DNA of 64,000 bases from positions 186,001-250,000 of the forward strand of contig OY969103.1 in assembly GCA_963697915.1 (NCBI GenBank), read 5' to 3'. The notes below the pieces were generated by a model. That model saw only the letters and a list, made by a program, of their open reading frames with translations, was not told where the DNA came from and did not search any database. Both the position numbers and the translations under genes were made by a program. Source of the DNA: VRUE01 sp963697915 (GTDB taxonomy: Bacteria > Actinomycetota > Thermoleophilia > Solirubrobacterales > 70-9). Positions 1 through 8,860 of the stretch are shown piece after piece. Positions within the stretch are counted from its first letter, which is position 1, and every line of letters starts with the position of its first letter.

Positions 1-1
1 G

Positions 2-718
2 GCCGAGCTGCGCCTCGCCCAGGGCAGGACCGAGGAGGCGATCGCCGACCTGCGGGCGGTCGGCGAGCTGCTCGGCGAGGAGTTCTTCAAGGCGGTGCAG
101 AACTGGCGCGCGCGGCTCGCCGTCGTCCTGGCGAGCAGCGGCGAGCTCGAGGAGGCACGGGCGCTGGCGGCGGCGGAGCTGGCACAGGCGCGGCGCTGGA
201 AGGTGCCGCTGGCGATCGGCGTCGCGCTTACCGCGGCGGGGGTCGTCGCGGGCGGCGACGAGGGCATCGCCCTGCTCGAGGAAGCCGTCGCCACGCTGGC
301 GGCGACGGACGGGCGGCTCGACCATGCGCTGGCGCTGATCGAGCTCGGCGCCCTGATGCGGCGTTCGGGGTCGCGAACCGCGGCGCGCGAGCCGCTCCGC
401 CTCGGCATGGACCTCGCCGCGCGCTGCGGCGCCACGGCTTACGCCGACCGGGCCCACGCCGAGCTCGTCGCCGCCGGCGCCCGCCCGCGGCGCGACCGCC
501 GCTTCCTCAACGGGCCGGAGTCGCTGACCGCCGGTGAGCTGCGGGTCGCGACGCTGGCGGCCGAAGGGCTGACCGACCGGGCGATCGCCCAGCGTCTCTT
601 CGTCACCCAGGCCGCGGTGCAGTTTCACATGCGCAACACCTTCCGCAAGCTCGACATCCGCGCCCGCGGCGATCTCGCCGCCGCACTCGAGCCTCGGGTG
701 AGCGAGGCAAAACCCTAG
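2..718 (+). CDS. LuxR-family transcriptional activator, C-terminal part (cut by window edge)
   Basis: The reading frame is open at the left edge, so only the C-terminal 238 or so residues are present. The first two thirds are Ala/Leu/Glu-rich helical repeats like the TPR-type helical region of large MalT/LAL-type ATP-dependent activators. The last 65 residues form a LuxR/GerE helix-turn-helix, seen as LTAGELRVATLAAEGLTDR followed by AIAQRLFVTQAAVQFHM and RNTFRKLDI. The family binds DNA through this domain, with activity controlled by the upstream ATPase and sensor part, which is missing here. It ends 47 bp before the glycosyltransferase/P450 pair and could control it, but nothing in the sequence proves this. 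An internal GTG at position 95 is not taken as the start because the same frame continues upstream with identical character. Confidence 0.85.
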   Translation, partial: AELRLAQGRTEEAIADLRAVGELLGEEFFKAVQNWRARLAVVLASSGELEEARALAAAELAQARRWKVPLAIGVALTAAGVVAGGDEGIALLEEAVATLAATDGRLDHALALIELGALMRRSGSRTAAREPLRLGMDLAARCGATAYADRAHAELVAAGARPRRDRRFLNGPESLTAGELRVATLAAEGLTDRAIAQRLFVTQAAVQFHMRNTFRKLDIRARGDLAAALEPRVSEAKP

Positions 719-765
719 TAAGGGCTATTAGTGACACCACCCCGACCCGGACGTAGCTTGGCGCC

Positions 766-2094
766 ATGAGAATCGCCCTTTTCGCCCACGGCACCCGCGG
801 CGACGTCGCGCCAGTCGCCTCCCTCGCCTGTTCCCTCGCCGCCCGCGACCACGACGTCACGATCGCCGTGCCGGGTGAATTCCGGCAGATGACCGAGGGC
901 GCCGGGCTGCGCACCGTAGAGCTGCCCTTCGAAATCACCAGGTGGCTGAGCACCCCCGAAGGGCAGCGCCTCCTGCACGCCGGCGGCCTGCCGCTGATGC
1001 GCCGCGGAGCGCTCGAGTACGAACGCCACGCCGCCGCCTTCGAGGGGGCCACCGAGGCGGCCGCGCAGGGGGCCGAGGCGATCGTCGCCAACTTCTTCGC
1101 CTACGACCGGGCGCTGGTCATGGCCGAATCCCTGGGGCTGCCGATGGCGGCGGTCTACCAGGCGCCCTACGTGCGCTCGCGCGAGTACTCGTCGATCATC
1201 CTCAGCAAGGGTCGGGTGCCGCACCCCCTGCGCCTCGCCCAGCACGACTTCGCCGCCTGGTTCTTCTGGCAGGGCTCGGCGAAGACGACCAGATCCTTCC
1301 GGCGCCGGCTCGGGATGCCGACCGGGTCGCGCCTGGGCGAGCTGCGGCTCTCGCGCTCGACCGAGCGCCGCCTCGCGGCGCGCGGTGCCCTTGCCTTGCA
1401 CCCCTTCAGCCCGAGCGTCTTCCCGCGCCCCAGCGACTGGCCCGAGAACCTCGTCGTCACCGGCGCCTGGCAGATGCCCGCCGCGCTGCGAGAGGGCGTC
1501 GGCGAGGGCCTGCCCCCCGACCTGCAGGCCTGGATCGACCACGGCGAGCCGCCGGTCTTCCTCGGCTTCGGCAGCATGCCCGTGCTCGAGCCCGAGCCGC
1601 TGTTCGAGGCGATCCTCGAGGTGACGACCGAGCTCGGCCTGCGGGCGATCGTCAGCGAGAACTGCGTCCCGCCGGGCCCGGCCGGCTTCCTCCCCGACCA
1701 TCTGCGATCGGTCGGCGCGGTCGACCACGACCGCCTCTTCCCCCAGTGCGCCGCTGTCGTCCACCACGGCGGCCTCGGCTCGGTCACCAGCTCGCTGCGC
1801 GCCGGCCGGCCGACGATGGTCTGCTCCGTGCTCGTCGATCAGCCGTGGTGGGGCGAGCAGATGCGCCGCCTCGGGGTCGGGACCCACATCCCCTTCCGCA
1901 AACTCGAACGCGACGCGCTGCGCTCCGGGCTGCGCATCCTGCTCGACCCGGCCGTAGAGACGCGCGCCCGCGCGATGGGCGCCGCGATCCGGGCCGAGGG
2001 CGATGGCCTGCCCGCCGCGACCCAGGCGCTCGAGGACTGGCTGGTCACCGCCGAGCCGGGGCCCGAGGCGCGACCCCGGGAGCTGGTCGCGTGA
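766..2094 (+). CDS. GT1-family (UGT/MGT-type) glycosyltransferase
   Basis: A 442-residue GT-B fold glycosyltransferase of the UDP-glucosyl/macrolide/sterol type. The N-terminus MRIALFAHGTRGDVAP is the standard acceptor-domain opening, with the substrate-contacting loop and GDV motif. The C-terminal half carries the nucleotide-sugar binding signature HHGGLGS (residues 333-339) followed by GRPTMVC and DQPWWGEQM. Enzymes of this family move a sugar from an activated donor to a small lipophilic acceptor such as a macrolide, sterol, carotenoid or flavonoid. Its stop overlaps the GTG of the downstream cytochrome P450 by four bases (GTGA), so the two are probably translationally coupled and act on the same molecule. 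The acceptor cannot be told from sequence. A second, frameshifted member of the family lies 2.5 kb downstream. Confidence 0.92.
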   Translation: MRIALFAHGTRGDVAPVASLACSLAARDHDVTIAVPGEFRQMTEGAGLRTVELPFEITRWLSTPEGQRLLHAGGLPLMRRGALEYERHAAAFEGATEAAAQGAEAIVANFFAYDRALVMAESLGLPMAAVYQAPYVRSREYSSIILSKGRVPHPLRLAQHDFAAWFFWQGSAKTTRSFRRRLGMPTGSRLGELRLSRSTERRLAARGALALHPFSPSVFPRPSDWPENLVVTGAWQMPAALREGVGEGLPPDLQAWIDHGEPPVFLGFGSMPVLEPEPLFEAILEVTTELGLRAIVSENCVPPGPAGFLPDHLRSVGAVDHDRLFPQCAAVVHHGGLGSVTSSLRAGRPTMVCSVLVDQPWWGEQMRRLGVGTHIPFRKLERDALRSGLRILLDPAVETRARAMGAAIRAEGDGLPAATQALEDWLVTAEPGPEARPRELVA

Positions 2095-3491
2095 GGACGA
2101 TCGCCGACCTGCCCGGACCGCGGCGGCTGCCGCTGATCGGCAACGCGCACCAGTTGCGCGACGCCTCGCGCTTCCACCTGATCGTCGAGGAGTGGGCGCG
2201 GCGCTACGGGCCGATGATTCGCTTCGACATCGGCCGCCGCCGGTACGTCGCGATCGCCGACCCCGACGCGATCAACGAGATCCTGCGCGACCGGCCCGAG
2301 GACTACCGGCGCTGGACCGACCAGCGGGAGATCATCGAAGAGATGAACGGCTCCGGCGTCTTCATCGCCGAGGGCGACGAGTGGAGGAAGCAGCGGCGCC
2401 TGGTCGTCACCGCTCTCAACACCCACCACCTGCACCGCTACTTCGATGTGATCCGCACCGCCACCGAGCGGCTGGGCCAGCGCCTCGCGGAGGCGGCGGA
2501 TGCCGGGGAGCCGTTCGAGATCGGAGAGGAGCTGGGTTCCTACACGCTCGACGTCACCGCGGCGCTCGCCTTCGGCGAGGACATCAACACGCTCGGGCGG
2601 CGCGAAGGCGAGCTGCCCGGGCACATCGAGCGGGTGATGATGATGACCGGCCGCCGGATCACCGCCGCGGTTCCCTACTGGCGCTGGTTCAAACTCCCCG
2701 CCGACCGAGCCCTCGACCGCTCGCTGGACTCGATGGAGCGCTCGGTGGACGGCTTCATCGCCAAGGCGCGGGCGCGGATGGCCGCCGAACCGCGGCTCTA
2801 CGAGGAGCCGGCCAACCTGCTCGAGGGGCTGATCGCCGGCCAGCGTGCCGAGGGCACCTTCAGCGACGAGGAAGTCAAGGGCAACGTGTTCACGATCCTG
2901 CTCGCCGGTGAGGATACGACCTCCAACACCCTCGGCTGGACGATCTGGTTGCTGGCCTCCCGACCCGAGCTGCAGGAGCGGCTGGCGGCGGAGGCGGGCG
3001 ACGCGCTCGGCGACGGCTCGCGGCCGATCGAGCACGAGGACATCGCGGCGCTCGCCTTGACCGAGGCGGCGCTGCGCGAGTCGATGCGGCTCAAAGGCGT
3101 CGCGCCGATCAACGGCATCGAGCCAGTCGAGGACACGACGATCCTCGGCACTCACGTCCCCGCCGGCACCCGCCTGGTGCTGCTCACCCGCCTCGCCAGC
3201 ATGCCCACCGCCAGCCGCGACGAGTTCCTCCCCGAGCGCTGGCTCGAGGACTCAGACGAGACCCGCGCTCCCAAATCGCTCGCCTTCGGCGCCGGCCCCC
3301 GCTTCTGCCCCGGCCGCAACCTCGCCTTCCTCGAGGCCAAGGCCGCCCTGGCGACGATCGTCCGCGACTTCGAGATCGAGGTCGACGAGACCGCCGCCCC
3401 GGTCGAGGAGTCGCTCGAGTTCACGATGGCGCCAAGGGGGCTGCGGGTGCGTTTGCGGGAGCGGGTGCGACAGAGCGCGATGGCGGCCTGA
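2091..3491 (+). CDS. cytochrome P450 monooxygenase
   Basis: A 466-residue P450. The I-helix oxygen-activation motif AGEDTT is at residues 272-277, the K-helix ExxR (ESMR) at 330-333, and the haem-binding loop FGAGPRFCPGR has its cysteine ligand at residue 406. The N-terminus begins with a Pro-rich PGPRRLPLIGN stretch without a clear membrane anchor, as in soluble bacterial P450s that take electrons from a ferredoxin. The overall pattern (PGPRxLPLIGN, CPGRNLAxLE) resembles the CYP102/CYP4-like fatty-acid side of the family more than macrolide hydroxylases, but the substrate is not determinable. The same frame is open far upstream; the GTG at 2091 is chosen because it overlaps the glycosyltransferase stop by four bases and precedes the first P450-like residues. 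No ferredoxin or reductase gene is adjacent. Confidence 0.93.
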   Translation: MRTIADLPGPRRLPLIGNAHQLRDASRFHLIVEEWARRYGPMIRFDIGRRRYVAIADPDAINEILRDRPEDYRRWTDQREIIEEMNGSGVFIAEGDEWRKQRRLVVTALNTHHLHRYFDVIRTATERLGQRLAEAADAGEPFEIGEELGSYTLDVTAALAFGEDINTLGRREGELPGHIERVMMMTGRRITAAVPYWRWFKLPADRALDRSLDSMERSVDGFIAKARARMAAEPRLYEEPANLLEGLIAGQRAEGTFSDEEVKGNVFTILLAGEDTTSNTLGWTIWLLASRPELQERLAAEAGDALGDGSRPIEHEDIAALALTEAALRESMRLKGVAPINGIEPVEDTTILGTHVPAGTRLVLLTRLASMPTASRDEFLPERWLEDSDETRAPKSLAFGAGPRFCPGRNLAFLEAKAALATIVRDFEIEVDETAAPVEESLEFTMAPRGLRVRLRERVRQSAMAA

Positions 3492-3546
3492 GGCTGGTCC
3501 GGATGCCTCAGTTATTGACGAAGGTGACTAGGAACTACATCTAGCG

Positions 3547-4551
3547 TCAGGCAGCTTCTGCCCCTCGCGCGACCGGATCGAATTCGGGTGGCCAGCGCGT
3601 GCTCTCGTCGAATGCCGCGCCGACGAAGTCCGCGGCCCCACCGTCGTCGATCGCGCCCGGAGCAGCTGGCCCATAGCTGACGACCTCGCCAAGGCGGTCC
3701 TCACCGAAGTACGCCCCCAGGTCCGCGCCTTGGAGCTTGGCGCGGCTCAGCATCGCATCGCGGAGAGTCGCGCCAGAGAGCGTCGCGTCGCGCAGGTCGG
3801 CACCGAAGAGAACGGCACGGGTCAGCGTGGCGCCAAGCAACTGACAGCCGGTCAACCGCGCGCGCTCCAGCCGCGCGTATTCGAGACTCGCGCCCTGCAG
3901 GTCGACGCCGGTGAGATCGACGTCTCTCAAGACGGCATGGTCGAGCGAAGCATGGGCGAAGGTCATGCCACGGAGGTCAGCCTCGGCGCGGAGCTTGAGG
4001 TAGGTGAGATCGGCATAGGTCAGGTCGAACTCGATCCCCGGGACGTCGAAGGCGCGGTTCCGCCTCTCGAGTACCGTCATGGCGGCGGTGACGTCGGCGC
4101 TCGGCTCCGGCCCCAGACGCGGCTCGCGCGAGCGCGAGCGCCGTCGCACGAAGGCCGCCAACACCTCCATCACCGGTCCGTGCTCGCGGCCCGACTCGTG
4201 CGCCACCCGCTCGAGGGCGTACACACCCCCGACCCTGACATCGAGGGATTCGTGGCCGAGCTGCTCCACCGCCCGGATGAACCTGTCGGATATCTGACTC
4301 CGCTGGTTGAGGCCGTAGGTGCGCGCCGTGTACAGCGCACCGATCACGGCGATGCCGCCGGCAAGCAGCGCGAGCGTCGCGGTCCGCACCCGACCCACCT
4401 CGACCGCCTGCGCTTCCCGATCCAAGCCGCTGGTGTCCGCCAGCAGTTCGGGCACGACGTCGACCGCCAGAACGACCAGGGCGGGAAAGAGCAGCAAGGC
4501 CCCGAGCAGCAGCGGCCACGACTTCGGTACCTGTCGAGGGGCGCTTATCAC
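3547..4551 (-). CDS. membrane-anchored pentapeptide-repeat protein
   Basis: A 334-residue protein. Two hydrophobic segments near the N-terminus (about residues 12-30 and 55-75) are followed by a conserved soluble linker, QISDRFIRAVEQLG then VGGVYALERVAHES, found in many actinobacterial pentapeptide proteins. From about residue 175 to 285 there are tandem A(D/N)LxX repeats such as LTGVDLQGASL, LLGATLTRAVL and LRDATLSGATL, which fold as a right-handed quadrilateral beta helix. The role of such membrane-anchored members is unknown. The soluble Qnr/MfpA type mimics DNA and protects gyrase, but the membrane anchor argues against that role here. It is divergent from the frameshifted glycosyltransferase, with an AT-rich gap of about 95 bp between them. 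Confidence 0.88.
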   Translation of the reverse strand: MISAPRQVPKSWPLLLGALLLFPALVVLAVDVVPELLADTSGLDREAQAVEVGRVRTATLALLAGGIAVIGALYTARTYGLNQRSQISDRFIRAVEQLGHESLDVRVGGVYALERVAHESGREHGPVMEVLAAFVRRRSRSREPRLGPEPSADVTAAMTVLERRNRAFDVPGIEFDLTYADLTYLKLRAEADLRGMTFAHASLDHAVLRDVDLTGVDLQGASLEYARLERARLTGCQLLGATLTRAVLFGADLRDATLSGATLRDAMLSRAKLQGADLGAYFGEDRLGEVVSYGPAAPGAIDDGGAADFVGAAFDESTRWPPEFDPVARGAEAA

Positions 4552-4647
4552 TCGCGTGACCCTAACCGAAAAATCAGCTTCCTATTTGGATGTAGTATCA
4601 TTCTATTGAAAGTTGTCGCCGTGACGGTGACGCGACGATCGGGAGCG

Positions 4648-5924
4648 ATGAAGCACCTGTTTGTCACGTGGGACGGTGGTGGCAACCTGTACGGCGTCCT
4701 GCCGCTGGCCCAACGTCTGGTTGCGCGTGGCCATCAGGTCGCCTTCCTCGGCCATCGCTCACAGCGGGAGGTCATCGAGGCGGCGGGCTGCGACTTCATC
4801 GCCTACGAGCGCGCGCCCGACACCGCGCCGAGCAGCTCGAAGGGGGCGACGATCAACGACTGGGAGGCGCGCTCGCGCCTGCACCAGGCGGCGATCTACC
4901 GAGACAAGCTGATCGTCGGCCCGGCAAGCGCCCAGGCCGCCGACGTCCTCGCCGCCGTCGACCGCTTCCGCCCCGACGCGATCGCTGTCGACTTCCTACA
5001 GCTCGGCGCGATCGTGGCGGCCGAGAGCACCGGCCTGCCCGCGGCGACCGTTTGGCACTGTTGCTACTCGCCACCGCACCTCGAAGTCCCGATCCAGGGC
5101 TCGGGGCGGGGATTCCCCAAGGGGGCGACGGGGAGGCTGCTACTGAGGGCTGAACGGGTGGCGGTCAACGCCGCGTGGAACCGGTGGATGAGGTCTCTCA
5201 ACGCGACGCGCGTGGAGCTCGGGTTGGCGCCGCTGGCCACCGTCGGCGAGCAGCTAGACAGCCTCGACCGCACGCTGGTGGCGAGCAGCGCTGCCTTCGA
5301 CTTCGCCTCGGTGAGCGGGGTCGCCCTTCCCTCGAACCTCCGCTACGTCGGCCCGCAGGTCGGCGCCGTGCCCAAGGTGGGTGTCACCCAGAGAGACAAA
5401 CCCCCTCTCGTCTTGGTCGGCTTCAGCACCACCTATCAGGCGCAGGAGCGAATGCTCGGGCGCGCGGTGCGCGCGCTCGGGGCGCTGCCGGTACGGGCCC
5501 TGGTGACGACGGGGCCGGCGGTCTCGATCGACGGGCCCCTGCCGCCAACGTCGAGGTCAGCGTCTGGACCCCCCACTCCGAGCTGCTGCCCCGGGCCTCG
5601 CTCGTCCTCACCCACGGTGGGCACGGCACCGTGATGAAGAGCATCGCCCACGGGGTCCCGCTCGTCTGCATGCCGATCGGGCGGGACCAGCCGTGCGTCG
5701 CCGCGAGGGTCGTCCACTCGGGGTGCGGCGTGAGGCTGCGGTCGCGGGCGAGCACGCGGCAGATCGCCGATGCCGTGCGCGGCGCGCTGGCGGATCGCCG
5801 GTTGAAGGTGAACGCCGAGCGGCTGGGCCGAATCGTCCGCGAGGAAATCGCCGCCGACACGGGCGTCGCGGAGATGGAGGCGCTGGCGGAATCGCGTCGA
5901 ACCGCTCCCGCAGACGCCAGATGA
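4648..5924 (+). pseudogene. GT1-family glycosyltransferase, broken by a single-base frameshift
   Basis: The first frame encodes a normal glycosyltransferase start (MKHLFVTWDGGGNLYGVLP) and runs through the acceptor domain to about position 5545. There the protein turns into Pro/Ser-rich nonsense and stops at 5634. The adjacent frame picks up the missing C-terminal donor-binding domain: NVEVSVWTPHSELLPRA, LTHGGHGTVMKSIAHG, GRDQPCVAARV, ending at 5924. Joining the frames by adding one base near 5540-5548 (in the CCCCTGCCGCC tract) restores one uninterrupted enzyme of about 425 residues. Both halves keep good codon usage and all motifs, so the mutation is recent or is a sequencing or assembly error. 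The stop overlaps the TetR start (ATGA). A GTG at 4621 is an alternative start; ATG 4648 fits the family N-terminus better. Confidence 0.85.
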
Positions 5925-6505
5925 CCCCACGCCGCTACACGATGCGCGCCCGCTCCTCGGCGGTCGCCGAGACCCGCCGGCGGATCATCGAGGCGACCGG
6001 GGTGCTGGTGCGCGAACGCTGGTACGACGAGATCAGCATCAAGGACATCGCCACCACGGCCGGCGTGGCGCCGCAGACGATCGTCAACCACTTCGGCAGC
6101 AAGGACGCGATCTTCGCCGCCGCGATGGAGGAGCAGTGGCCCGAGCCCCAGGCGACGACCCGCCTCAACGCCAAGCCCGACGACGTCAAGGGCGCGATCA
6201 AGCTCCTCGTCGACGACTACGAGTTCGCCGGCGACGGCATCATCCGCATCCTCGCCCTCGAGGACCGCATCCCCGCCCTCAAGCCCCCCCTCGACTGGGG
6301 GCGAGGCGTCCAGTCCCAGTGGATCGAAGACACCTTCCCCTCGGCCCTGGCCGACCTGAAGGGCGCCCCCCGAGCCCGCCGCCTGGACCTCCTCACCTGC
6401 GCCACCGACGTCTACACCTGGAAGCTCCTCCGCCGCGACCGCGGCCTCAGCCAGGCGAAGACCGCCTCGGCGATGCGTGAGCTGGTGGAGTCGGTTATCG
6501 CCTAG
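5921..6505 (+). CDS. TetR/AcrR-family transcriptional regulator
   Basis: A 194-residue one-component repressor. The N-terminal helix-turn-helix is clear: AETRRRIIEATGVLV, then ISIKDIATTAGVAPQTIVNHFGSKDAIFAAAM, the usual recognition-helix pattern of the family. The C-terminal ligand-binding part is not recognisable as any specific subclass. The start ATG at 5921 overlaps the stop of the frameshifted glycosyltransferase by four bases, so the two were cotranscribed. The simplest reading is that this regulator senses a compound that the glycosyltransferase modifies. Its operator is not obvious; the AT-rich gap at about 4552-4647, in front of the glycosyltransferase, is the place to look. Confidence 0.9.
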   Translation: MTPRRYTMRARSSAVAETRRRIIEATGVLVRERWYDEISIKDIATTAGVAPQTIVNHFGSKDAIFAAAMEEQWPEPQATTRLNAKPDDVKGAIKLLVDDYEFAGDGIIRILALEDRIPALKPPLDWGRGVQSQWIEDTFPSALADLKGAPRARRLDLLTCATDVYTWKLLRRDRGLSQAKTASAMRELVESVIA

Positions 6506-6591
6506 GCGCCGGGGCGATGACTTTCGCGGGCCCGGGCGGTCTACTCATGTGAGAGAGCTCGTCACTGAACGCAAAGAAGAGGAGTGCCCGC

Positions 6592-7263
6592 ATGGACATG
6601 CCGCCGATCGTGTCGCCCCAGGAGTGGGAGACCGCGCACCAGGAGCTGCTGATCAAGGAGAAGGAGCTGACGCGCGCGCGTGATGCGTTGGCCGCCGAGC
6701 GCCGGCGGATGCCGAGAATGGCCGTTGAGAAGGGCTACCGCTTCGAGGGGCCGAACGGGCCGCTGGGCCTGCTCGGCCTGTTCCAGGGACGCCGGCAGCT
6801 GATCGTCTACCGCTTCTTCTTCGAGCCCGGCGTGAGCGGGTGGCCGGAGCGCGGCTGCCCCGGTTGCTCCTTCCTCGCCGATCAGGTCGCCCACCTCGCT
6901 CACCTGAACGCCCGCGATACCACGCTCGCGTTCGTCTCGCGAGCGCCGCAGCCGGAGATCGAGCGCTGGAAGGCACGGATGGGTTGGGAGATCCCCTGGT
7001 ACACGATCACCGACGACTTCGACACCGACTTCGGCGTCGCCGAGTGGCACGGGACCAACGCCTTCATCCACGACGGCGAGCGGATCTTCCGCACCTACTT
7101 CGTCAACGGCCGCGGCGACGAAGCGATGGGCAGCACCTGGAGCTACCTCGACATCACCGCGCTCGGGCGCCAGGAGAAGTGGGAGGACTCGCCCGAGGGC
7201 TATCCGCAGACGCCGCCATACCAGTGGTGGAACCTGCACGACGAGTACGGCGAGGACACCTGA
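6592..7263 (+). CDS. DUF899-family thioredoxin-like protein
   Basis: A 223-residue protein of the DUF899 family, a thioredoxin-fold group usually annotated as predicted dithiol-disulfide oxidoreductases. Family signatures seen are the opening VSPQEWETAHQELLIKEKEL, the central RGCPGCSFLAD with cysteines at 89 and 92 in the CxxC position, and the C-terminal TWSYLDITALGRQEKWEDSPEG and PYQWWNLHDEY. The true substrate of the family is unknown. A purine-rich ribosome site (AAGAGGAG) sits eight bases before ATG 6592. It stands alone: the next gene is convergent, 13 bp away. Confidence 0.88.
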   Translation: MDMPPIVSPQEWETAHQELLIKEKELTRARDALAAERRRMPRMAVEKGYRFEGPNGPLGLLGLFQGRRQLIVYRFFFEPGVSGWPERGCPGCSFLADQVAHLAHLNARDTTLAFVSRAPQPEIERWKARMGWEIPWYTITDDFDTDFGVAEWHGTNAFIHDGERIFRTYFVNGRGDEAMGSTWSYLDITALGRQEKWEDSPEGYPQTPPYQWWNLHDEYGEDT

Positions 7264-7276
7264 TCGCCGGGTGCGG

Positions 7277-7939
7277 CTACGCGGCGTAGTCCGGCCAGGG
7301 CAGCGGGAAGTGGTCGCGGTAGGCGCGCGCCTCCTCGACCACGCGGGCGACCGCGGGCCGCGCCAGCAGCCGCTCGAAGTAGTCGTCGAGGGCAGCGTGA
7401 CTGCCCTCGTCCCAGCGCCGCACGACGCGGGCGTAGTAGAGCGACGGCGCGGCCGCGCAGTCGGCCAGGGTGAAGCCCGGGCCGGCCGCCCAGCCGCCGC
7501 CCGCGAGCTGATCGTCGAGCAGCCCGTAGGCGCGGTCGAGCGCCTGCCGTGCCTCCTCCACGCCGACGCGGTCGCGCTCGCCCTCGGGCCGCAACGCGTC
7601 GAAGACGATCCTCTGCATCGGCGTCATCACCTGGCCATCGAAGACGCGGTCCCAGAGCCGCGCCCGGCGGGCCGCGGCGGGGTCGGCGGGGACGAGCGGC
7701 GGCGCCTCGCCGCGGTCGTCGAGGAATTCGACGATCGTCGTCGACTCGGGGAGTGTCAGCCCCACCTCCCCGTCGACCAGAACCGGGATGCTCGCCGGTG
7801 GCCAAAGATCCGCGAGGCGGGCGCGGTCGGCGGCGTCGAGAACCAGCCGCGGCGTGAACTCCAGCTCGCGCTCGTAGAGGGCGATCAGCACCTTCCAGCA
7901 GTAGGAGGCAAAGGGATGCTCGTAAAGGGTCAGGCTCAT
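7277..7939 (-). CDS. glutathione S-transferase family protein
   Basis: A 220-residue GST-fold protein. The N-terminal thioredoxin-like domain starts MSLTLYEHPFASYCWKVLIA and contains the IPVLVDGEVGLTLPESTTIVEFL segment (cis-Pro plus the SxTI glutathione-gamma-glutamyl contact). The C-terminal helical domain follows, with YGLLDDQLAGGGWAAGPGFT and LADCAAAPSLYYA. Actinobacteria generally use mycothiol rather than glutathione, so the thiol substrate is uncertain. Its start overlaps the stop of the SRPBCC gene by four bases (ATGA), making a coupled run ArsR-SRPBCC-GST. Confidence 0.9.
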   Translation of the reverse strand: MSLTLYEHPFASYCWKVLIALYERELEFTPRLVLDAADRARLADLWPPASIPVLVDGEVGLTLPESTTIVEFLDDRGEAPPLVPADPAAARRARLWDRVFDGQVMTPMQRIVFDALRPEGERDRVGVEEARQALDRAYGLLDDQLAGGGWAAGPGFTLADCAAAPSLYYARVVRRWDEGSHAALDDYFERLLARPAVARVVEEARAYRDHFPLPWPDYAA

Positions 7940-8391
7940 CGCACCGCCTCGCCCGCCAGGAAGCGCCCAAGCATCTCCAGCAGCTTGCCGGTGCCGTGCT
8001 CGCGAACACCGGGCGCGTCGAGGTCGTCGAAGAAGGCGCCCTGCTCGGTGAAGAGCAGCCGGGTGCCGTCGCCGTCGCCGAAGAGCTCGACCGTGGTCAG
8101 AGAGACCGAGATCAGCCGCCCGTCGTGGCGCAGGTCATAGGAGTAGACGATCCGCTCGTCGGCGACGATGTCGTGGAAGCGGCTGCGGAAGTCGTTCTGC
8201 CGCCCGCCGGGATCGCCACCGCTGTGAACCTCGCCACCGCCGACCCGGAAGTCCATCTCCCAGACGGTGTTCGGCCAGCTGCCGGCGAACCAGCGCCGTT
8301 TCAGATCCGGCTCGGCGAAGGCGCTGAAGGCCTGCCGCGGCGTGCAGCCGTAGCGCCGCTCGATCGTGAATTCCGCATGCGTGACGCTCAC
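7936..8391 (-). CDS. SRPBCC / AHSA1-type START-domain protein
   Basis: A 151-residue protein of the Aha1-like SRPBCC superfamily, a helix-grip fold with a deep hydrophobic pocket. Seen are FTIERRYGCTPRQAFSAFAE, LKRRWFAG, MDFRVGGGEV and the terminal pattern of LLFTEQGAFFDD followed by GTGKLLEMLGRFL. The frame is open further upstream, through the ArsR gene; the GTG at 8391 is chosen because it directly precedes the family N-terminus and lies 31 bp after the ArsR stop. ArsR plus AHSA1 pairs are common in Actinobacteria, where the regulator is thought to control the pocket protein. The ligand is unknown. Confidence 0.88.
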   Translation of the reverse strand: MSVTHAEFTIERRYGCTPRQAFSAFAEPDLKRRWFAGSWPNTVWEMDFRVGGGEVHSGGDPGGRQNDFRSRFHDIVADERIVYSYDLRHDGRLISVSLTTVELFGDGDGTRLLFTEQGAFFDDLDAPGVREHGTGKLLEMLGRFLAGEAVR

Positions 8392-8422
8392 CGGAGCGCC
8401 TCCAACCGCGACCTGGGAGACC

Positions 8423-8761
8423 TCACTCGCCGCTCCCGTAGGTCTGCTCAAGCACGTCGCCGAGCCGGTCCAGCCGCTCCTCCAAGCTGGCTCGGTGCGC
8501 GGCGATCCAGTCCTGCACCGTGCGCATCGGCGCCGGCTCCAGTCGGCAGATTCGCACCCGCCCGACCTTCTTCGAGCGCACCAGCCCGCTCTTCCGCAGC
8601 ACGTCGATGTGCTGCACCACCGCCGGCAGCGACATCTCCAGCGGCGCCGCCAGCTCGCTGACCGAGGCCGGCCCCCGGACGAGCCGTTCGACCATCGAAC
8701 GCCGGCTCGGATCGGCGAGCGCCTGGAAGGTCCTGTCGAGGACGGTTGCGTCAGCGGCCAT
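8423..8761 (-). CDS. ArsR-family winged-helix regulator
   Basis: A 112-residue single-domain regulator. DATVLDRTFQALADPSRRSM followed by VERLVRGPASVSELA and PLEMSLPAVVQHIDVLRKSGLV is the ArsR/SmtB winged helix, and the wing VRSKKVGRVRICRLEP follows. No cysteine cluster is present, so it is not a metal sensor of the classical type; this subtype commonly precedes AHSA1 genes. It is the first gene of the run ArsR-SRPBCC-GST. The upstream 60 bp are AT-richer (TACTTAGGTAATCGCTTAAG) and probably hold its promoter and operator. Confidence 0.9.
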   Translation of the reverse strand: MAADATVLDRTFQALADPSRRSMVERLVRGPASVSELAAPLEMSLPAVVQHIDVLRKSGLVRSKKVGRVRICRLEPAPMRTVQDWIAAHRASLEERLDRLGDVLEQTYGSGE

Positions 8762-8860
8762 TGCCTGGACGGTAGCAGATACTTAGGTAATCGCTTAAGC
8801 ATTACCCCCGCTTCTTCCCTCTTCGGCTCGGACAAGCCGCGACGGAGCGCCGCTAGCGCG

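Noticed and set aside
942..2090. Upstream extension of the P450 frame inside the glycosyltransferase gene
   Set aside because: The extension is Arg/Pro-rich and has no P450 character; the GTG at 2091 with a four-base overlap is the natural start.
3547..4551. Qnr/MfpA-type gyrase protection by the pentapeptide protein
   Set aside because: Two membrane helices and a long linker precede the repeats, unlike soluble DNA-mimic members.
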